A DNA stretch of 5,832 nucleotides from Desulfatitalea sp. (GCA_018224505.1 JAGTVD010000392.1:1-5832); one strand, 5' to 3'. Positions 1-5,129 are shown, counted from the first letter of the stretch. Notes: generated from the letters alone by a model not told the origin. Program-made: numbers and translations.

Positions 1-58
1 CCTCGTTCTCGGGTAGGGAGAAGGTGGTGTCCAGCAGATCGTCCAACGGGCTTGGCAT
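1..58 (-). CDS. Start of an unidentified gene downstream of the E1 operon (partial)
   Basis: Only the first 19 codons are in the window, reading MPSPLDDLLDTTFSLPENE; the gene continues past the left edge. The ATG at 58-56 is chosen because AAGGAG lies at 75-70, 11 nt upstream, just after the TAA (85-83) of the duplicated E1-beta tail. This tight stop, Shine-Dalgarno, ATG arrangement is typical of consecutive cistrons, so I infer that this gene originally followed E1-beta directly in the operon. The peptide is too short to identify. It does not begin like a lipoyl-domain E2 (no early lipoyl motif), but position in the operon would allow an E2, E3 or accessory gene. The existence of a gene here is moderately supported; its function is unknown. 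Confidence 0.55.
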   Translation of the reverse strand, partial: MPSPLDDLLDTTFSLPENE

Positions 59-206
59 GATATGACGGACTCCTTCAACAGTTTACAGAATCTCCTTGAC
101 GGCGGCGGTGAGTTGGTGCTCATCGGGGATGTAGAACCGCTCCAGGGGCGGACTGGCGGGCACCGGGATATCGGGGCCGGTGACCCGCCGCAGGGGCGCC
201 TTGAGG
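56..206 (-). repeat. Left copy of the duplicated E1-beta 3' end
   Basis: Direct repeat of the segment at 2248-2401, offset 2195 bp within the gene part. Positions 129-206 match 2324-2401 without a mismatch (78 bp). Positions 83-128 match with 7 differences in 46 bp. Beyond the stop codon, 56-76 matches 2248-2268 at 15 of 21 positions, with a 3-nt indel nearer the stop. Similarity stops abruptly at 207, where the sequence becomes unrelated. This copy ends next to the well-formed start of the following cistron, so I take its 3' side to be native. Confidence 0.9.
70..75 (-). promoter_or_regulatory. Ribosome binding site of the partial left-edge gene
   Basis: AAGGAG on the minus strand, 11 nt before the ATG at 58 and 7 nt after the stop codon of the duplicated E1-beta tail. 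It decides the start of the partial gene. It also suggests that this copy of the E1-beta 3' end is the native operon junction. Confidence 0.5.
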
Positions 207-535
207 TCCTCGCTGTTTTGGAGTTGCTGAAACCGCGCCACCGACTGATCAAGAATAGCGTTCATGTTCTTGTGATCGGACGGACTCTGGCGGCGCTTGG
301 GGGCGATATTCCCACACAGTGCGCCCTGCCGACCTATCAGGACATATTTGCCCGAGTGGGTATAAGTGGAGGTATAGCCACGTATCCCATTGCCCCCGAA
401 TACTGGGTATTCACCAGTTTCATCGATTGAATCTGATGTGATGGAGTCACCACTTTTTAAAGACGCCACGTATTTAAGCTTCATCCAACGCCAATGTTGG
501 GGAATGGTTTCCATCGTCTGAATTGGAGGATTCAT
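83..535 (-). pseudogene. Truncated hsdS fragment fused in frame to a duplicated E1-beta C-terminus
   Basis: An open frame of 150 codons made of three parts. Residues 1-77 resemble the start of a type I restriction specificity subunit (HsdS), which recognises the DNA target in an HsdRMS complex. They show the usual IPxHW opening, KLKYVASLKSG, EYPVFGGNGIRGY and VLIGRQGALCGNI, covering only about half of one target recognition domain. Residues 78-110 match nothing I recognise. Residues 111-150 repeat the last 40 residues of E1-beta with two changes (Q to H, I to T). The start at 535 overlaps the stop of the upstream nuclease gene as ATGA and has GGAGGA 6 nt upstream. A normal HsdS is about 400 aa with two recognition domains, so this cannot be a working specificity subunit. 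It is best read as a recombination relic, though it is still open and could be translated. Confidence 0.78.
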
Positions 536-1653
536 TTTCCATCCTCCCCCAGGTCTTGCACCTCCGCACTCCACTCCTCCAGCTTCCGTCGCAGCAGCTC
601 CTTATCCGGCAGGTAAAGCTGATATTCCCGCGCATGGATATTCGCGCCCTCGGGCAGGGTGATTTCCACCATAGCGTCATGCTTCTTTTTGCAGAGCACG
701 ATACCGATGGTCGGGTGTTCGTCCGCCAGTTTCACGAAGCGGTCAAAGTAGTTGACGTACATCTGCATCTGGCCGAGATCGCCATGATTGAGCTTGCCGA
801 TCTTGAGATCGATCAGGACATAGCAGCGCAGCAGGCGGTTGTAGAACACCAGGTCGACGAAGAAGTGCTCCTCGTCGAAGGTAAGGCGCTTTTGCCGGGC
901 TTCGAACAGAAAGCCCTTGCCCAGTTCGAGCAGGAACTGTTCGAGCTTGTCGATGATGGCGCTTTCCAGGTCGGATTCGGAATAGCGGGCCTTTTCCGCC
1001 AGGCCGAGAAATTCCAGCACGTAGGGTTCCTTGAGCAGGTCCTCGGGGTGGGTAACGACCTGGCCTTGGGCCGCCAGCTTGCGGATGCCCTCCTTGTCGC
1101 GGCTCAGGGCGAGGCGCTCGAAAAGGCCGGCGTTGAACTGGCGTTTGAGTTCGCGCAGGGACCAGCCCTGGCCGGCAGCCTCGATTTCATAGAAACCGCG
1201 TTCCGCTTCACTCTTGATCCCCATCAAAAAGACGTAATGCGACCAACTCAGGGTGAATTGTGCAGACGCTGCCTGCGCTTTTCCAATTGAACCCGATTTT
1301 CGGGAAGGTGCCTCGGGATTTTTCAATTGGCCAGACCGCGTCCGACCTTTTTGCGCCAAATGCGCAGACGCTGTCTGCGCAATCCGGCGGCCTCGGTAAG
1401 TCTGATAAAATTGCCTCATGTACTCCAAATTTCGCTTGGAAAAGCCTTTGCCGAATTCGCTGGTCAATGCTTCAGCCAGCTCCTTAAGAGTGGCCTCACC
1501 ATATTCCGCCCGATCAGAGCCTTTTTGCTCGTGCTCGACAATGCGCCGGCCGATCTCGAAGTTGGTCACAACCTGGATCGTATCAACGGAATGAGCCGCT
1601 GCGCGGCGAGCCGCGAGGATCATCGCCCTGATTTCGGAGATCAGCGCCTTCAT
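532..1653 (-). CDS. DUF1016 (YhcG-type) PDDEXK nuclease-domain protein
   Basis: A protein of 373 aa with both halves of the family. The DUF1016 N-terminal helical domain spans about residues 1-90 (ISEIRAMI, NFEIGRRIVEHEQ, FGKGFSKRNLEYMRQFY) and resumes at LSWSHYVFL near 135. The C-terminal PDDEXK nuclease domain spans about 200-355. The probable catalytic line is D267 in FFVDLVFYN, then D282-L-K284 in VLIDLK (D in place of the commoner E), with the glutamine motif GQMQMYVNYFD at 294-304. The family is predicted to cut nucleic acid and is often found inside type I restriction loci; its biochemical role is poorly defined. The ATG at 1653 overlaps the stop of the truncated HTH ORF, and the stop overlaps the hsdS fragment, both as ATGA, so expression is probably translationally coupled. 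The longer frame starting at 1758 adds 35 residues without family resemblance. Residues 92-130 contain a repeat-bounded insert, listed separately. The frame appears intact. Confidence 0.92.
   Translation of the reverse strand: MKALISEIRAMILAARRAAAHSVDTIQVVTNFEIGRRIVEHEQKGSDRAEYGEATLKELAEALTSEFGKGFSKRNLEYMRQFYQTYRGRRIAQTASAHLAQKGRTRSGQLKNPEAPSRKSGSIGKAQAASAQFTLSWSHYVFLMGIKSEAERGFYEIEAAGQGWSLRELKRQFNAGLFERLALSRDKEGIRKLAAQGQVVTHPEDLLKEPYVLEFLGLAEKARYSESDLESAIIDKLEQFLLELGKGFLFEARQKRLTFDEEHFFVDLVFYNRLLRCYVLIDLKIGKLNHGDLGQMQMYVNYFDRFVKLADEHPTIGIVLCKKKHDAMVEITLPEGANIHAREYQLYLPDKELLRRKLEEWSAEVQDLGEDGK
542..547 (-). promoter_or_regulatory. Ribosome binding site of the hsdS fragment
   Basis: GGAGGA on the minus strand, 6 nt before the ATG at 535. 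It lies inside the last codons of the DUF1016 gene. It supports a start at 535 rather than the longer frame opening at 574, which has no Shine-Dalgarno advantage and would overlap the nuclease gene by 43 nt. Confidence 0.6.
1262..1380 (-). repeat. In-frame palindrome-rich insert bounded by a 17-bp direct repeat
   Basis: The 17-mers at 1262-1278 and 1364-1380 (GCAGACGCTGYCTGCGC) differ at one base and are 102 bp, exactly 34 codons, apart. They encode the related peptides AQAASA and AQTASA. Between them lie a CCCGA/TCGGG hairpin (1292-1304) and the inverted pair CCAATTGAA (1283-1291) and TTCAATTGG (1322-1330). The segment falls in the linker between the N-terminal helices and the LSWSHY motif of the DUF1016 protein. 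From memory, this linker varies in length in the family and can carry QTxSA-like repeats, so this may be a local repeat expansion or a small inserted palindromic element. Confidence 0.75.
1361..1381. repeat. Perfect palindrome inside the DUF1016 gene
   Basis: TGCGCAGAC, a three-base loop GCT, then GTCTGCGCA: nine-base arms without mismatch. It overlaps the right-hand 17-bp direct repeat. The left-hand repeat (1262-1278) is a degenerate version of the same palindrome. It could form a hairpin in the mRNA or single-stranded DNA, but no T-run follows, so it is not a terminator. Confidence 0.85.
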
Positions 1654-1754
1654 TCCGTCACCCCAAGCGCATGCGCCAGCTCTTCCTGGGAAAGCCCCAT
1701 TTGTCTCCGGGCTTCCTTGACCTGTTCTGGAAAATTTTCTGGTTTCCGGATCAT
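1650..1754 (-). pseudogene. Truncated XRE-family helix-turn-helix ORF (34 codons)
   Basis: A short frame starting at ATG 1754 encodes 34 residues: MIRKPENFPEQVKEARRQ is followed by the helix-turn-helix opening MGLSQEELAHALGVTE, then TGA. The wording LSQEELAxALGV is the first helix and turn of an XRE/Cro-type DNA-binding domain. The recognition helix, which normally follows directly, is absent, as is the rest of a domain of about 60 residues, so it cannot bind DNA in the usual way. An in-frame stop (1757-1755) immediately precedes the ATG, so there is no longer version. The TGA overlaps the start of the DUF1016 gene (ATGA). Most likely a regulator gene lost its 3' half by a deletion that placed the nuclease start directly behind the break. 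What remains may act only as a translational leader. Confidence 0.6.
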
Positions 1755-2014
1755 TCATTCAACTTCAGCCGTGGGTTCGCAAGACGCACAAGTTTCATTA
1801 AAATCAAACGGAATAATAGGACAGATGCTATGCGGCTTGCAAGACAAATTCCGACAAGTCGCTCTAACCCACAACACGAAAGTAGTGTCCAGCAAATATT
1901 AAATTCGGAGTAATCCCCACACCTTCTCTGCTTTTTTAAGTTTATCAATAATCAATATCAACGAGATTCACTGTCATGGTTTTCAATGATTTATTCGAGG
2001 TAGTAATGAAGTAA
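1755..2014 (-). other. AT-rich spacer without a recognised gene
   Basis: About 260 bp, visibly richer in A and T than the flanking operon genes. I see no gene on either strand that I can support; the 65-codon minus frame over 1751-1948 has no recognised motif and no good ribosome binding site. A weak sigma-70-like promoter reading leftward could be TTGATA (1961-1956), a 17-bp spacer and TAAAAA (1938-1933), which would drive the HTH/DUF1016/hsdS set with a leader of roughly 170 nt. The -10 match is poor and I would not rely on it. Confidence 0.4.
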
Positions 2015-2155
2015 TCAACCAATGCCAAAGATTCTGTTCATGAGATCGCCACGGTCTTTGGGTGGGTCGTGGTTTCTGGTTTCCCACAATTCCAGATGGG
2101 ACAGAATTTTTCGGATCACCGGCTGCTCCTTCAAGTAACAGCGGATTATCAAATC
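2015..2155 (-). pseudogene. Transposase-like C-terminal remnant
   Basis: A minus-strand frame ends at TGA 2017-2015 and contains IIRCYLKEQPVIRKILSHLE followed by LWETRNHDPPKDR. From memory this resembles the C-terminal end of IS91-type transposases (pattern MRIIxFIExxxVIxKILxHLGLW followed by a proline pair), where it follows a zinc-binding segment. Only about 45 residues remain, the frame is closed by a stop at 2203-2201, and there is no start codon or ribosome binding site. No terminal repeats were found. I read it as the worn end of an insertion sequence. The family assignment rests on recalled pattern only, so confidence is moderate. Confidence 0.45.
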
Positions 2156-2277
2156 TTGGGATGCCGATCCATGGACGCGTCTATGCACCGTGCATAGAAT
2201 TCATAACACCCGTGTATAGATCTATTATCAACACACCCATCGGCCCGCACGATACAATAGACCCCTTCTGCAACGGA
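2156..2277. other. Spacer downstream of E1-beta with two short palindromes
   Basis: It contains TCTATGCA, a loop CCG, then TGCATAGA (2180-2198, eight-base perfect arms), and the ten-base palindrome ATAGATCTAT (2216-2225). Neither is GC-rich nor followed by a clear T-run, so neither is a convincing intrinsic terminator for the E1 genes. Its right part (2248-2277) is a degraded copy of the native operon junction at 56-82. Confidence 0.6.
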
Positions 2278-2401
2278 TTACAGGATTTCTTTGACGGCGG
2301 CGATCAGTTGCTGCTCATCGGGTATGTAGAACCGCTCCAGGGGCGGACTGGCGGGCACCGGGATATCGGGGCCGGTGACCCGCCGCAGGGGCGCCTTGAG
2401 G
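2248..2401 (-). repeat. Right copy of the duplicated E1-beta 3' end
   Basis: Partner of the repeat at 56-206. It comprises codons 286-325 of the intact E1-beta gene, the stop, and about 30 bp beyond. The part inside the gene nearest the stop (2278-2323) and the part after it carry all the differences from the left copy; 2324-2401 is identical. At the place matching the next gene's ATG, this copy has GTG (2250-2248), and the Shine-Dalgarno equivalent is altered to AAGGGG. Confidence 0.88.
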
Positions 2402-3255
2402 CTGTCGAAGGCCGCTTCCATCACCACCGCCGCCACCTCGCCGGCAAAACCGCCGGTGCGCGTGGCCTCGTGCAGGACCACCAGGCGGCCTGTTTTGCGT
2501 ACCGAGTTCAGAATGGTCTCCTTGTCCAGGGGTACCAGGGTGCGCAGGTCCACGATCTCCACATCGATGCCCTCCTGGGCCAGTTGGGCGGCCGCTTTGA
2601 GGGCCACGCCCAGCATCTTGGACCAGGTCACCACGGTGACATCCTTGCCCGGTCGCTTGATGTCGGCCGGCCCGATGGGGATCAGATACTCCTCTTCGGG
2701 CACCGGTCCGGGCACGAAGTAGAGCAGCATGTCTTCGATGAAGATGACGGGGTTGGGATCCCGGATGGCCGATTTGAGCAATCCTTTGGCGTCGGCCGGT
2801 GTGCCGGGCATGACCACCTTCAGGCCGGGGCAGTGGGCCACCCAGGCCTCCAGGTTGTGGGAGTGCTGGCATCCGGCGCCGATACCGGCGCCGCTTTTCA
2901 TGCGCACCACCAGGGGAAAGGAAGACTTGCCGCCTGACAGGTAGCGCAGTTTGGCGGCATGGTTGACGATCATGTCCGAGGCGAGGGTGAAGAAGGGGTT
3001 GAACATGATCTCCACCACCGGTTTGAGACCCGCCTCGGAGGCCCCCACGGCCAGGCCGGCGATGGCTGCTTCCGATACCGGCGTGTCCTTGATACGCCCG
3101 GCGCCGAAGGCTTCCAACAACCCCGCCGTCGGGAACATCGGGTTGTCGTGGATACTGACGCCGACGCCTTCACCGGCGACGAAGACATCGGGGTCCCGCG
3201 TCATCTCTTCTCTGAGGGCTTGGTTCACGGCCTGTCCCATTCCCAATTGCTGCAT
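2278..3255 (-). CDS. Thiamine-diphosphate dehydrogenase E1 beta subunit (acoB/pdhB-like)
   Basis: A 325-aa beta subunit of the heterotetrameric E1 of a 2-oxo-acid dehydrogenase or acetoin dehydrogenase complex. It is cytoplasmic and pairs with the alpha subunit encoded just upstream. Length is normal for the family. Visible landmarks are DTPVSEAAI with the cofactor-activating Glu62, PVVEIMFNPFFTLASDMIVN (79-98), AAKLRYLSGG, GAGCQHSHNLEAW with His131, PGLKVVMPGTPADAKGLL, and the C-terminal transketolase domain from about residue 185 with DVEIVDLRTLVPLD and LHEATRTGGFAGE. The ATG at 3255 has AAAGGAA 7-8 nt upstream. It lies 39 nt after the alpha stop, so the two are surely co-transcribed. Its last 40 codons are duplicated at 83-206, and its final 15 codons appear to come from the diverged, possibly foreign version, yet the protein stays full length. 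Whether the substrate is acetoin, pyruvate or a branched 2-oxo acid cannot be fixed from sequence alone. Confidence 0.96.
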   Translation of the reverse strand: MQQLGMGQAVNQALREEMTRDPDVFVAGEGVGVSIHDNPMFPTAGLLEAFGAGRIKDTPVSEAAIAGLAVGASEAGLKPVVEIMFNPFFTLASDMIVNHAAKLRYLSGGKSSFPLVVRMKSGAGIGAGCQHSHNLEAWVAHCPGLKVVMPGTPADAKGLLKSAIRDPNPVIFIEDMLLYFVPGPVPEEEYLIPIGPADIKRPGKDVTVVTWSKMLGVALKAAAQLAQEGIDVEIVDLRTLVPLDKETILNSVRKTGRLVVLHEATRTGGFAGEVAAVVMEAAFDSLKAPLRRVTGPDIPVPASPPLERFYIPDEQQLIAAVKEIL

Positions 3256-3262
3256 GATGGTG

Positions 3263-3269
3263 TTCCTTT
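3263..3269 (-). promoter_or_regulatory. Ribosome binding site of E1-beta
   Basis: AAAGGAA on the minus strand, about 8 nt before the ATG at 3255, within the 39-nt gap after the E1-alpha stop. It supports the first ATG over the internal one at codon 6. Confidence 0.6.
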
Positions 3270-3294
3270 CATGATATTGGCTGAGCGAAAGCGC

Positions 3295-4257
3295 CTAAGC
3301 GAAAACATCCTCCAGGGCCTCATGGGGCTCGGGATAGGGGCTCTCCTCGGCGAAGCGGATGGCATCCTGCACCACGGCATCGATCTTCTTTTCCAGCGCG
3401 TGCAGTTCATCCGCGCTGATCAATCCCTGGATGAGCATATCGCCGCGCAGTTTCGGGATCGGGCAGGCGGCCTGCCAGACCGCGATCTCCTCCTTGGGCT
3501 GATAGAGCTGGGGGTCGCTTTCGCCATGGCCCCGCCAGCGGTAGGTCTTGTACTCGATGAGGGTCGGACCCTCCCCGGCCAAGGCGCGCGTCCGGGCGTC
3601 CAGGGCCGATGCGTAGACCGCCAGTGCGTCGTTGCCATCGACCACCACACCCGGCATGGCATACCCGGCCGCCCGGTCGGCGATGTTCTTCACCTTGGTG
3701 TGCTCTTCATGGCGCTGGGCCCCGGCGTAAAGGTTGTTCTCGCACACGAAAATCACCGGAAGATTCCAGAGACTCGCCAGGTTCATCGCTTCGTGAAAAG
3801 AGCCTTCGTTGGTGGCGCCGTCGCCGACGAAACAGACGGTGACGCTTCGCTCCCGACGATACTGCTGGGCAAAGGCCCTGCCGACGGCGATAGGTGGGCC
3901 GCCGCCGACCACTGTGGTGGTGCAGGGGGCATTGACTTCGGGCACCGCCAGGTGCAGCGTGCCGCTCTTGCCCTTGTTGCATCCGGTGCGTTTGCAGAAA
4001 ATCTCGGCCATCAGCGTTCTGGGGTCGGCCCCTTTGGCCAGCAGATGGCTGTGGCTGCGATGGTTGGTGATGATCGAATCCTCCGGCTGCAGGGCGGCGC
4101 ACACCCCCGCGCCCACCGCCTCCTGCCCCGTGCACAGGATCATCATGCCGGGGATTTTGCCCTCGATTTTACACAGCTCCGTCAGGGACTCCTCGAAACG
4201 GCGGGCCAGCAATAGTGACCGGAGCATTTCCATTTTTTTCGCCTGGGGGATTTCCAT
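3295..4257 (-). CDS. Thiamine-diphosphate dehydrogenase E1 alpha subunit (acoA/pdhA-like)
   Basis: A 320-aa alpha subunit of an E1 that binds thiamine diphosphate and decarboxylates or cleaves its substrate before acyl transfer to a lipoyl E2. The cofactor motif is clear: GDG at 145-147, then 26 residues, then NN at 174-175 (FVGDGATNEGSFHEAMNL and VIFVCENN). Also visible are HRSHSHLLAKG (66-76), GCNKGKSGTLHLAVPE (92-107), VVGGGPPIAVGRAF, and the active-site loop YRWRGHGESDP (239-249). The start at 4257 is chosen because AGGAGG lies 4 nt upstream; the frame is open to 4371 but the added 38 residues do not resemble the family. The length matches stand-alone acetoin/pyruvate E1 alpha proteins. 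The segment NAPCTTTVVGGG departs from the more usual GANGIVGGG-like wording, so substrate may differ from the standard enzymes. No E2 or E3 gene is seen in the window. Confidence 0.95.
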   Translation of the reverse strand: MEIPQAKKMEMLRSLLLARRFEESLTELCKIEGKIPGMMILCTGQEAVGAGVCAALQPEDSIITNHRSHSHLLAKGADPRTLMAEIFCKRTGCNKGKSGTLHLAVPEVNAPCTTTVVGGGPPIAVGRAFAQQYRRERSVTVCFVGDGATNEGSFHEAMNLASLWNLPVIFVCENNLYAGAQRHEEHTKVKNIADRAAGYAMPGVVVDGNDALAVYASALDARTRALAGEGPTLIEYKTYRWRGHGESDPQLYQPKEEIAVWQAACPIPKLRGDMLIQGLISADELHALEKKIDAVVQDAIRFAEESPYPEPHEALEDVFA

Positions 4258-4425
4258 TTCGCCTCCTGTCATGGGGGTTGGATGGATGGCTGGGCCATCC
4301 CATACCTGTAACCTGTGTGGGTTCCGGGGAACCAATGTCGAATAACTGTTGGCATAAGTCAAGCCCGCCATCCTGCTCGGGGTGATTGCATGTACCCCAG
4401 AGAGTTGGCGCGGCGTTTGTGGCTG
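4258..4425 (-). promoter_or_regulatory. Leader region of the E1 genes with two hairpins
   Basis: 168 bp between the hydrolase stop and E1-alpha. It holds an inverted repeat GGATGGC-TGG-GCCATCC (4284-4300) and GGTTCC-GG-GGAACC (4320-4333), plus a direct ACCTGT repeat near 4305-4316. A possible sigma-70-like site reading leftward is TTGACT (near 4355) with a weak GACATT 17 bp on. I searched for a GG-N10-GC sigma-54 signature and did not find a convincing one. No T-run follows either hairpin, so neither looks like a terminator. Function is unproven. Confidence 0.35.
4262..4267 (-). promoter_or_regulatory. Ribosome binding site that sets the E1-alpha start
   Basis: AGGAGG on the minus strand, 4 nt before ATG 4257. 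The spacing is short, so initiation at codon 9 or 11 (also ATG) is possible, but the longer frame from 4371 has no comparable site. Confidence 0.65.
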
Positions 4426-5118
4426 TCATGCCTGGCAAATGATCGAAATGTGCCGCGCGCACACCCGGGGACGGGTCTGCAGCAGCATATGCGGTCCGTC
4501 CACCCGTTGGAGGCGGAACGGATCGAAGTGACGGGCGAACCAGTCAGCCGCCCGGGGCGGCACCAGTCGATCCTGAGCGGCCTGCAGGTAGTGGCAGGGG
4601 ATGGCAAAGTGCGTTTTCTCCGGGGGCTTCGCATCTGCCATGAGCCGCAAACGGTGGGTCAACACATGCGGCGCCACCTCCCCCAGCGTCCGTTGAAGCA
4701 GCATCGGCAGCGCCCGCCCGGCGTGCCGGCCGAAAACGAAGGGCCGCACCACGGCCGGCGGTAGGCACTGCAGGAGTCTACCGGCTGCCGGCACCCGGCG
4801 AGCCGCATTGAGCAGCCAAGGGTGCGGCGACCCGGCAAAAGCCGCGCAGAAGATGACCGCACGCAAACCGGGGAACCGACGATCCAGCAAAGCGAGCGCC
4901 ACCAATCCGGAAAAGGATTCCGCCAGCAGAACGATCGGGCCCGGCGGCAGTCGGTCCGCGACCCTGCCGGCCATTTGATCGATGGAGAGGGTCCGGTCGG
5001 GTGGATAGCCGATAATGCTGTACCGAACGGGACCCGGTAGACACGCCACCAGCGGCTGGAAGAGTTTGCCGGTGCCATCCAGACCGGGCAACAGGACAAG
5101 GGTGGCGTCGGATTGCAT
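4426..5118 (-). CDS. Alpha/beta hydrolase fold protein
   Basis: A 230-aa single-domain hydrolase. The oxyanion strand and loop are LVLLPGLDGTG (7-17). The nucleophile elbow LLAESFSGLVAL places Ser68 in an AxSxS variant of GxSxG. The acid is Asp183 in AAQDRLVPP, and the base is His210 in DGPHMLLQ, giving a complete and properly spaced triad. There is no signal peptide, so it is probably cytoplasmic. Close relatives are annotated only as alpha/beta hydrolases; substrate (ester, thioester or C-C bond) cannot be told. The ATG at 5118 follows AGGAGG (5135-5130) at a rather long 11-nt spacing. The gene is 50 nt after the sigma-54 regulator and 168 nt before E1-alpha, on the same strand, so it may belong to the same regulon. 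In acetoin operons a hydrolase fold is sometimes fused to the E2, which makes the placement suggestive but not decisive. Confidence 0.9.
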   Translation of the reverse strand: MQSDATLVLLPGLDGTGKLFQPLVACLPGPVRYSIIGYPPDRTLSIDQMAGRVADRLPPGPIVLLAESFSGLVALALLDRRFPGLRAVIFCAAFAGSPHPWLLNAARRVPAAGRLLQCLPPAVVRPFVFGRHAGRALPMLLQRTLGEVAPHVLTHRLRLMADAKPPEKTHFAIPCHYLQAAQDRLVPPRAADWFARHFDPFRLQRVDGPHMLLQTRPRVCARHISIICQA

Positions 5119-5129
5119 GTGGAATGCAC

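Noticed and set aside
24..39. A 14 of 16 base match between 24-39 and 1882-1897, with a shared LLDTTF reading
   Set aside because: A match this short is expected by chance in a window of this size; it has no extension and does not line up with the real repeat.
523..1290. A 255-codon plus-strand open frame
   Set aside because: It is antisense to the DUF1016 nuclease, with no motif and no ribosome binding site that I trust.
1654..1758. A longer DUF1016 start at 1758
   Set aside because: The extra 35 residues are the out-of-frame reading of the truncated HTH ORF, which in its own frame gives a clear helix-turn-helix opening.
2062..2937. A 291-codon plus-strand open frame reading from the spacer into E1-beta antisense
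   Set aside because: Most of it is the complement of E1-beta; its first part crosses the degraded repeat and palindromes and resembles nothing.
2959..4215. A 418-codon plus-strand open frame opposite the E1 genes
   Set aside because: It is antisense to two clear E1 genes with intact motifs, shows no recognisable domain, and is the usual mirror frame of GC-rich coding DNA.
4258..4371. A longer E1-alpha start at 4371
   Set aside because: AGGAGG directly precedes 4257, and the 38 extra residues do not resemble E1-alpha N-termini.
4258..4425. A sigma-54 promoter upstream of E1-alpha, expected from the neighbouring activator
   Set aside because: I found no GG and GC pair at the required 10-base spacing in a fitting context.
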